A DNA stretch of 11,202 nt from Bacteroidota bacterium (lineage in GTDB: Bacteria; Bacteroidota; Bacteroidia; Chitinophagales; Chitinophagaceae), in the NCBI GenBank assembly GCA_023411775.1, contig JAEYOL010000191.1, positions 1 to 11,202 on the forward strand, in the 5' to 3' direction. The position numbers were made by a program, and so were the translations under genes. Shown here in pieces: positions 6,473 to 11,202 of this stretch (positions are counted from its first letter, which is position 1; each line of letters begins with the position of its first letter). The notes beneath the pieces are model-generated. The model was given only the letters and a program-made list of their open reading frames with translations. It searched no databases and was not told where the DNA came from.

Positions 6473-7909
6473 ATGGAATTAAACATACTTACGCTTTGTT
6501 ATATCGTTGGCTCGGTCACTTTTATTATCGGACTGAAAATGCTTTCCAACCCCGCTACTGCCAGGAACGGGAACCTGTTGGCAGCGTCCGGGATGTCTAT
6601 TGCGATACTCGGCACTATCTTTTTATATGAAGAGAATGGTCAAAAACTAGGCAACTATGCCTGGATATTCGGCGGTATCGCTATTGGTTCGGTTATCGGT
6701 ACTTTGGCAGCGAAGAAAGTTAAGATGACGGCGATGCCCGAGATGGTGAGCATGTTCAATGGTATGGGTGGTGCCTGTGCAGCTTTGATCTCGATTGTTG
6801 AATTCAATCATTTGCTTCATGGACTCACGGATATGGGTATTGGCGCAGCCCTTGTGGATCGCGATGCTTTGCGTGGTACTATATTGATTATCCTCGCAGG
6901 ATTGATCATTGGTTCCGTTTCTTTCGCAGGAAGTATGATCGCCTGGGGCAAATTGAACGGGAAAGTAAAAGACTTTGCTTTCGCAGGGCAACATATACTT
7001 AATATCCTGTTGTTGTTGATAATACTTAGTCTCGCCATTTACCTGGTTGGCTGGTTACCCGCAGGGGCCATGTTGATTTTTTATGCGATCCTTGCGCTTT
7101 CACTGTTGTATGGCATCTTTTTCGTGTTGCCGATTGGTGGCGCGGATATGCCTGTTGTTATTTCCCTTCTGAATTCATTCACCGGCGTTGCCGCCGCAAT
7201 GGGTGGATTCCTATATGACAACAAAGTCATGCTTACCGGTGGCATCCTGGTTGGGGCAGCGGGAACCTTGCTGACGATCCTGATGTGCAAGGCCATGAAC
7301 CGTTCACTTATGAATGTATTGATCGGCTCATTTGGAGGCAATACTGGCGCTGCCGCAGGTAGTGGCGGATCACAGGGGGCTTATAAAGAAATTAATCTAA
7401 GCGATACAGCCGTTGTGATGAGTTATGCGAGTAAGGTAATGATCGTTCCTGGTTACGGCCTCGCGGTTGCACAAGCCCAACACGCCTGCCACGAACTGGA
7501 AAAGATCCTGGAAGAAAAAGGCGTAACGGTGAAATATGCCATACATCCGGTAGCGGGCCGTATGCCCGGTCACATGAATGTATTGCTCGCCGAAGCCGAT
7601 GTGCCATATGAAAAATTGTTGGAGATGGAACAGGCTAATGAAGAATTCTCTACCACCGATGTGGTTTTGGTATTGGGAGCTAACGATGTGGTAAATCCCG
7701 CCGCAAAAAAAGACCCGGCATCCCCGATTTATGGCATGCCCATACTGGATGTGGAGCTGGCCAAACTTTGTATTGTTAATAAGCGAAGCATGAAGCCTGG
7801 TTATGCCGGGATCGAGAACGATTTGTTTTTCCAGCCAAAAACATCCATGTTGTTTGGTGACGCGAAAAAAGTATTACAGGACCTGATTACAGAAATTAAA
7901 AGTTTATAA
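6473..7909 (+). CDS. pntB: NAD(P) transhydrogenase subunit beta (membrane dII and NADP-binding dIII)
   Basis: This 478-residue inner-membrane subunit completes the transhydrogenase. Residues about 5-300 are a series of hydrophobic helices including GADMPVVISLLNSFTGVA (223-240). The C-terminal domain III binds NADP(H): VPGYGLAVAQAQH (325-337), HPVAGRMPGHMNVLLAEA (358-375), GANDVVNPAA (402-411) and KRSMKPGYAG (437-446) are all family hallmarks. In the segment MPEMVSMFNGMGG (88-100), Asn96 stands about where E. coli PntB has the proton-relay His91, matched by a histidine in alpha-2. The ATG at 6473 is preceded by AAGGA at 6460-6464, eight bases away, a plausible ribosome site unusual for this window. 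An ATG at 6464 is closed by a stop after five codons and was rejected. Confidence 0.97.
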   Translation: MELNILTLCYIVGSVTFIIGLKMLSNPATARNGNLLAASGMSIAILGTIFLYEENGQKLGNYAWIFGGIAIGSVIGTLAAKKVKMTAMPEMVSMFNGMGGACAALISIVEFNHLLHGLTDMGIGAALVDRDALRGTILIILAGLIIGSVSFAGSMIAWGKLNGKVKDFAFAGQHILNILLLLIILSLAIYLVGWLPAGAMLIFYAILALSLLYGIFFVLPIGGADMPVVISLLNSFTGVAAAMGGFLYDNKVMLTGGILVGAAGTLLTILMCKAMNRSLMNVLIGSFGGNTGAAAGSGGSQGAYKEINLSDTAVVMSYASKVMIVPGYGLAVAQAQHACHELEKILEEKGVTVKYAIHPVAGRMPGHMNVLLAEADVPYEKLLEMEQANEEFSTTDVVLVLGANDVVNPAAKKDPASPIYGMPILDVELAKLCIVNKRSMKPGYAGIENDLFFQPKTSMLFGDAKKVLQDLITEIKSL

Positions 7910-7945
7910 AATGCATGGGTAAATTCACCCGGGCGAGAAAATTCC

Positions 7946-8389
7946 GTGAAATCCATTTCACATCTAACAGCTTCCCTTTTGGGCACACCCGGCTTCGATA
8001 AGGAGGCTTTTGAAAACGTGCATAGATCCGGTGAGCAGGTCACTTCCATTCGTATCAATCCCTCTAAGTTACTAAAGCCTGAAGACGCTGCCAGTTTGCG
8101 TGACATCATTGACACAGGGATACCCTGGACAAAATACGGTTACTATTTGCAATCAAGACCGTCGTTTACTTTCGATCCTTATTTCCATGCGGGGTGTTAT
8201 TATGTACAGGAGGCGAGTTCAATGTTCCTTGAACAAGCGCTACAACAAACAGTTGATCTTTCAAAGCCGTTGCGGATACTTGATCTTTCAGCCGCACCTG
8301 GTGGAAAGTCTACCCATATTCAATCGCTTGTTTCTGCAGACAGCCTTGTAGTTTGCAATGAAGTTATCCGTAGTCGCGTCAATGTATAG
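7946..8389 (+). CDS. N-terminal fragment of RsmF-like methyltransferase (SAM-binding half)
   Basis: This 147-residue piece holds the family's N-terminal domain and SAM-binding motif I, ILDLSAAPGGKSTHI (111-125), followed by VVCNEVIRSRV (135-145), which covers strand 2 and the next helix. The substrate-guiding segment YYVQEASSMF (85-94) is also present. It lacks both catalytic cysteines, so alone it should be inactive. The start is GTG at 7946; the ATG codons at 7911 and 7915 are closed early or are in another frame. LLGTPGFDKEAF near the N-terminus matches what I expect of Bacteroidota relatives, which supports this start. Confidence 0.7.
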   Translation: MKSISHLTASLLGTPGFDKEAFENVHRSGEQVTSIRINPSKLLKPEDAASLRDIIDTGIPWTKYGYYLQSRPSFTFDPYFHAGCYYVQEASSMFLEQALQQTVDLSKPLRILDLSAAPGGKSTHIQSLVSADSLVVCNEVIRSRVNV

Positions 8390-8425
8390 AAAGATAACAT
8401 TATTAAGTGGGGTAGTAGCAATGTT

Positions 8426-9331
8426 ATGATTACCAGTAACGATCCCCGGGATTTCGCCCGTCTTGAAAATTTTTTTGATGTGATCGTGGTAGACGCGCCC
8501 TGTAGTGGCAGCGGGCTTTTTCGTCGCGACGAAGAAGCCGTGAAGGAATGGAGCGAGAATAATGTACAGCTATGTTCGCAACGGCAACAAAGGATACTGG
8601 CCGATGTATGGTCTTCATTAAAAAAGGACGGGATATTGATCTATTCGACCTGCTCGTATTCAAAGGAGGAAGATGAAGAGATTTTAGAATGGATGCAGTC
8701 CCAGTTTTTAACAACAGGTTTGCGTTTGGATATTCCAGCGGGATGGAATATTGTTGAAACAACCGCCGGGGAGCATTTTGGCTATCGTTTCTGGCCTTAC
8801 CACGTTAGGGGAGAAGGGTTTTTTCTTTCCTGTTTACGCAAATTGGATGGAGAAAGCAGGCTGGAGCCTAAGCTGCGTAATCGGCCTGATACTGCTTCGA
8901 AAAACGAAAAGGGAATGTTGAGTAAATGGGTGAATATAGATGCCTTTGATTTTATAAAAAACAACAACACTGTATATGCCTGGCCTGTGCAGTTAGTCAA
9001 TGATTTTGGGTTTTTGTTGAGTAAGCTTCGGGTTGTTTATTCGGGTACGATTATTGGGGGAATCATGCGTGATAAACTGGTGCCCGATCATGCCCTGGCC
9101 ATGAGCAGGATGGTGCTACCGATGGTGCCTTCGGTAAACCTGGGTCTGAATGAATCAATTGATTATCTGCAGCGAAAAGATCTGCAACTTGAAACCAGCC
9201 AGACAGGATGGCACCTGGTAAAATACGATGGACATTCACTAGGGTGGATCAACGTTTTACCCAATCGTATAAATAATTATTATCCTAAGGAACTACGGAT
9301 TTTAAAGGATGTTAACAATAGCAACAACTAA
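8426..9331 (+). CDS. C-terminal fragment of RsmF-like methyltransferase (catalytic cysteines and RNA-binding part)
   Basis: This 301-residue piece, counted from the first ATG after the internal stop, carries VVDAPCSGSG (21-30) with one catalytic cysteine (Cys26), and LIYSTCSYSKEEDEEIL (71-87) with the other (Cys76). Its C-terminal part includes LAMSRMVLP, a GWHLVKYDGHSLGWINV segment and RINNYYPKELRIL, matching the RsmF C-terminal and PUA-like RNA-binding domains. It lacks the SAM-binding motif I. Only a weak GTGGGG, at 8408-8413, precedes the ATG, so efficient reinitiation is doubtful. If both fragments were made they might reassemble, but this is speculation. Confidence 0.65.
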   Translation: MITSNDPRDFARLENFFDVIVVDAPCSGSGLFRRDEEAVKEWSENNVQLCSQRQQRILADVWSSLKKDGILIYSTCSYSKEEDEEILEWMQSQFLTTGLRLDIPAGWNIVETTAGEHFGYRFWPYHVRGEGFFLSCLRKLDGESRLEPKLRNRPDTASKNEKGMLSKWVNIDAFDFIKNNNTVYAWPVQLVNDFGFLLSKLRVVYSGTIIGGIMRDKLVPDHALAMSRMVLPMVPSVNLGLNESIDYLQRKDLQLETSQTGWHLVKYDGHSLGWINVLPNRINNYYPKELRILKDVNNSNN

Positions 9332-9339
9332 AAAATCCA

Positions 9340-9347
9340 CATATTTG
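9340..9347 (+). promoter_or_regulatory. Candidate -7 element for the LysM gene
   Basis: CATATTTG, followed by C, differs from the Bacteroidota consensus TAnnTTTG at one base. It lies 8 bases after the rsmF stop codon and 86 bases before the LysM start. No clear -33 TTG is seen. The element would make the LysM gene its own transcription unit rather than part of the pnt-rsmF run. Confidence 0.3.
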
Positions 9348-9433
9348 CAAATAGATCCAATACCGCGAGTGAGCCAGGGTTGGGATGAATTATCGGATAC
9401 CCCGGCATTGCCATCAATGAAATCAATAAGCTC

Positions 9434-10450
9434 ATGAAAAGATTTGTTTTTTTATCCGTTGTATTCAGTGTCATTTCGTTTTGTGTTCAGGCACAAGTGA
9501 ATGACCTGGTGATAAAAAAAGGTAACCAGGGTTTGTACCTGGATCATAAAGTGGCTCCCAGGGAAGGTCTGTATGCCATCGGTCGACTCTACAATGTGAA
9601 TCCCAAGTTTATCGCGCTTTACAACAATGTTTCACTGGATGCAGGCCTTGCTATCGGTCAGGTATTACACATACCGCTTACTGATACAAATTTCAGCCAG
9701 GGCTCTTATGCCGGAACACCGGTTTATTATATAGCAGGTTCAGGTGATAACCTGTCGCGGATCAGCAATATGAGCAACAATGTGACCTTGCAGAAATTGC
9801 GTGACTGGAACGGGCTCCAGAATGATAATATTGCCGCGGGAACTAAACTGATCGTTGGGTTCCTGAACTCAAAGGAAATGGCAGCTCTGGCCATCAACAA
9901 TTCCGTCAGGAAGCAAACGTCCCCGACGGAAAACCTTAATCAGACTACCCGGGATCCATCAATAGACAATGCAGTTGATAATACTGATCCTGCCAAATCG
10001 GATGAAAGCCTTACCGCTGAAAATGCCGTGACACAGGAGAAAAAAACCGACACCCGGGAGGTACCTGCCAAAATAGAACCTGTAGCAGCCGTTTCCAAGG
10101 AAATGCCTTCAGGGCAGAGCCCAGCAGAGCAGGGGTATTTCAAGACTTCCTTTGATATGCAGGTAAAGCGAACACCCGCAACGAAAAACGCAACAGTAAC
10201 ATCCGCCATCTTTAAAACGAACAGCGGCTGGCAGGACGGAAAGTATTACATGCTGATCGATAATGTGCAAACAGGCACTATAGTAAAACTCGTCAACCCC
10301 GACAATAATAAAGCTGTTTTTGCCAAAGTACTTGGTGAAATGAAAGGTATCAGGCAGAATGAAGGACTCGATATACGCATCAGCAATGCTGCCGCCGCCG
10401 CCCTGGGAGTTGCAGATACCGAAAAATTTATTTTGAAAATCAACTATTGA
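9434..10450 (+). CDS. Secreted LysM-domain protein with a C-terminal double-psi-barrel-like region
   Basis: The 338-residue protein begins with a signal peptide (basic MKR, hydrophobic core to about 18, likely cleavage after Ala20 in VQA-Q), so it should reach the periplasm. Two LysM peptidoglycan-binding modules follow: residues about 37-82 (APREGLYAIGRLYNVNPKFI, ending GQVLHIPL) and about 97-142 (YYIAGSGDNLSRIS, ending AGTKLIVGF). Residues 150-235 form a low-complexity linker rich in Thr, Asp, Glu, Ala and Pro. The C-terminus (about 255-337) contains TGTIVKLVNPDNNKAVFAKV and GLDIRISNAAAAALGV, which resemble the RlpA-type double-psi beta-barrel. No catalytic residue could be assigned, so it may bind or organise the cell wall rather than cut it. 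The LysM calls are firm and the barrel call is tentative. Its stop codon adjoins the intergenic repeat region. Confidence 0.9.
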   Translation: MKRFVFLSVVFSVISFCVQAQVNDLVIKKGNQGLYLDHKVAPREGLYAIGRLYNVNPKFIALYNNVSLDAGLAIGQVLHIPLTDTNFSQGSYAGTPVYYIAGSGDNLSRISNMSNNVTLQKLRDWNGLQNDNIAAGTKLIVGFLNSKEMAALAINNSVRKQTSPTENLNQTTRDPSIDNAVDNTDPAKSDESLTAENAVTQEKKTDTREVPAKIEPVAAVSKEMPSGQSPAEQGYFKTSFDMQVKRTPATKNATVTSAIFKTNSGWQDGKYYMLIDNVQTGTIVKLVNPDNNKAVFAKVLGEMKGIRQNEGLDIRISNAAAAALGVADTEKFILKINY

Positions 10451-10492
10451 TTCCGACCTACCTACTAACTACTAACTACGATCTACGAACTT

Positions 10493-10899
10493 CTAACTAC
10501 GAACTACTATCTCCATCCTCTAGGATCCTCTTACATCTGCAGGTCAGACGAGGACGTCAGACCTTGCCAGAGCTTCCGGCTCCACTACAAACTACTAACT
10601 GCGAACTACTATCTCCAGCCTCCCGGCTCCTCTTACATCTGAAGGTCAGACGAGGACGCCAGACCTTGCCAGAGCTTCCGGCGCCACTACAAACTACTAA
10701 CTACGAACTACTATCTCCATCCTCCCGGCTCCTCTTACATCTGCAGGTCAGACGGGGACGTCAGACCTTGCCAGAGCTTCCGGCGCCACTACAAACTACA
10801 AACTACTAACTACGAACTACTATCACCATCCTCTCTTACATCTGCAGGTCAGACGAGGACGCCAGACCTTGCCAGAGCTTCCGGCTCCACTACAAACTA
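10493..10899. repeat. Four tandem copies of a 102-bp unit
   Basis: Units start at 10493, 10595, 10697 and 10806, each opening with CTAACT(A/G)CGAACTACTATC. The anchor AGGTCAGACG recurs at 10541, 10643, 10745 and 10846, giving periods of 102, 102 and 101. The core of about 65 bases from TCTTACATCTG to CCACTACAAACT is nearly identical in all copies. Unit 1 differs before the core (CTAGGATCC in place of CCCGGCTCC). An extra 7 bases stand just before unit 4, and unit 4 lacks 8 bases of the CCCGGCTCC region. A truncated fifth start follows at 10900. The copies look recently amplified. Confidence 0.92.
10541..10885 (-). other. Paired hairpin motifs repeated in each 102-bp unit
   Basis: Each unit has two adjacent inverted repeats. 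The first (10541-10564, 10643-10666, 10745-10768, 10846-10869) has arms AGGTCAGACG and CG(T/C)CAGACCT around a four-base loop. The second (10566-10580, 10668-10682, 10770-10784, 10871-10885) is GCCAGAGCTTCCGGC. Read as minus-strand RNA, the imperfect positions become a U-U mismatch and G-U wobbles. Read as plus-strand RNA, they become A-A and A-C mismatches. This suggests structure in RNA coming from the fmt side, or in single-stranded DNA. The structures are predicted by eye. Confidence 0.55.
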
Positions 10900-10969
10900 C
10901 TAACTACGAACTACGAACCACGAACTACTAACTACTAACTACTACCTACGAACCCTCCCGACTGCCTAC

Positions 10970-11202
10970 TCAAAACCTATATCCCCGGAGAAAATCCTCA
11001 ATATTCATTTTTTTATTTCCTTCCAGTTGTAACTCCTTTGCAAGGATATATCCATCCGCACATGCAAATTTCAGAAAAGATTTGCCATCTGTTTCATGCA
11101 TTCCCGGGGCGATGGAAATTGGCGTGAATTCCTTCTCACTCCGGAAGATCTTGAGCGTTTTGCCATTTAAATCCGTGAATGCGCCAGGGGAGGGTGATAG
11201 CC
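10970..11202 (-). CDS. fmt: Methionyl-tRNA formyltransferase, C-terminal part (partial)
   Basis: The minus strand reads as 76 residues ending in TGA at 10972-10970, open to the window edge. The sequence LSPSPGAFTDLNGKTLKIFR, then HETDGKSFLKFACADGYILA and a tail ending in MNIEDFLRGYRF, is the characteristic C-terminal OB-fold-like domain of Fmt in Bacteroidota. Fmt formylates Met-tRNA for initiation, using 10-formyl-tetrahydrofolate. The catalytic N-terminal domain lies outside the window, to the right. The gene converges on the LysM gene, and its transcript would run into the 102-bp repeat array, whose hairpins would then form part of its 3' end. Confidence 0.93.
   Translation of the reverse strand, partial: LSPSPGAFTDLNGKTLKIFRSEKEFTPISIAPGMHETDGKSFLKFACADGYILAKELQLEGNKKMNIEDFLRGYRF

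Larger units (their letters stand above)
7946..9331 (+). pseudogene. rsmF: rsmF-like 16S rRNA m5C methyltransferase gene interrupted by an in-frame TAG
   Basis: The stretch reads as one RsmF/NOL1-NOP2-Sun family protein of 461 codons in a single frame, apart from TAG at 8387-8389 (codon 148). E. coli RsmF, which methylates C1407 of 16S rRNA, has 479 residues, so the reconstructed length is normal. The stop falls in RVNV-stop-KDN-IIKWG, where relatives have a leucine after the valine, so a single TTG to TAG change explains it. It is not a frameshift: both halves are in the same frame, and the 313 codons after the stop contain no other lesion. TAG ends the transhydrogenase alpha-2 gene normally, so genome-wide recoding is unlikely. 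The cause could be a recent nonsense mutation, a sequencing error or readthrough. It starts with GTG 36 bases after pntB and is probably cotranscribed. Confidence 0.85.
10451..10969. repeat. Repeat-filled intergenic region between the convergent LysM and fmt genes
   Basis: The 519 bases separate two genes that point at each other and hold no credible gene. The left flank (about 10461-10502) and right flank (about 10900-10953) are low-complexity sequence made of ACTACTAACTAC and ACGAACTAC words, almost lacking G on the plus strand. Between them stand four tandem 102-bp units, listed separately. No classical hairpin-plus-T-run terminator was identified for either gene, so the repeats may serve as the transcription end zone. 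Confidence 0.85.

Noticed and set aside
8387..8389. Genome-wide TAG recoding or pyrrolysine-type insertion
   Set aside because: TAG at 6361-6363 ends the transhydrogenase alpha-2 gene at the expected length, and no special context or downstream element was recognised after the rsmF TAG.
8387..8428. Frameshift in rsmF
   Set aside because: Positions 7946 and 8426 are in the same frame, and the intervening codons read KDNIIKWGSSNV, as expected for the family. Only a stop codon interrupts the gene.
10447..10809. A 120-codon plus-strand open frame from TTG with a 34-residue repeat
   Set aside because: The unit length of 102 is a multiple of three, so one frame stays open through three copies by chance. 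The frame breaks at the fourth copy, the TTG start overlaps the LysM stop, there is no ribosome site, and the inverted repeats explain the conservation better. Extension of LysM by a frameshift was considered, but no slippery site is seen.
10493..10953. CRISPR array
   Set aside because: The unit is 102 bases, the parts between cores are not unique spacers but the same low-complexity words, and no cas gene is present.

Overview
The window looks like a chromosomal segment of a Bacteroidota bacterium, most likely of the Chitinophagaceae type. The signs are the protein sequences (a stand-alone proline dehydrogenase, a three-subunit transhydrogenase, an RsmF-type methyltransferase and a LysM protein typical of that group), weak or absent Shine-Dalgarno sequences, at least one clean Bacteroidota-type -7 element (TACATTTG), and short simple-sequence tracts between genes. 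The assignment rests on recognition, not on a database search. No insertion sequence, phage gene, CRISPR array, tRNA or rRNA was recognised.

Layout from left to right. A heptamer tandem repeat (AGTATCC) runs into the promoter of a proline dehydrogenase gene (65-1303). A 264-base gap ending in two AT-rich palindromes precedes an unrecognised membrane-anchored coiled-coil protein (1568-2521). Next comes a compact group, thyA, folA and a SAM-dependent methyltransferase (2617-4753). A likely pnt operon follows: NAD(P) transhydrogenase alpha-1, alpha-2 and beta (4879-7909), with a nested inverted repeat between alpha-2 and beta. Just downstream lies an rsmF-like rRNA methyltransferase gene broken by an in-frame TAG (7946-9331). 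A secreted protein with two LysM domains and a possible double-psi barrel (9434-10450) ends the plus-strand run. The right edge holds the 3' end of fmt on the minus strand (10970-11202).

The 519 bases between the convergent LysM and fmt genes contain four tandem copies of a 102-bp unit, flanked by low-complexity ACTAACTACGAACTAC-like sequence. Each unit carries two adjacent inverted repeats that pair better in minus-strand RNA, the direction of fmt transcription, than in plus-strand RNA.

Most genes are housekeeping. ThyA and FolA form the dTMP/tetrahydrofolate cycle, and Fmt uses 10-formyl-tetrahydrofolate. The transhydrogenase exchanges reducing equivalents between NADH and NADPH, and NADPH is the cofactor of FolA. 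Proline dehydrogenase feeds electrons to the respiratory chain. The least ordinary items are the 102-bp repeat array, the amber-interrupted rsmF, the pnt intergenic inverted repeat and the heptamer repeat abutting a promoter. No clearly new multi-gene system was found.
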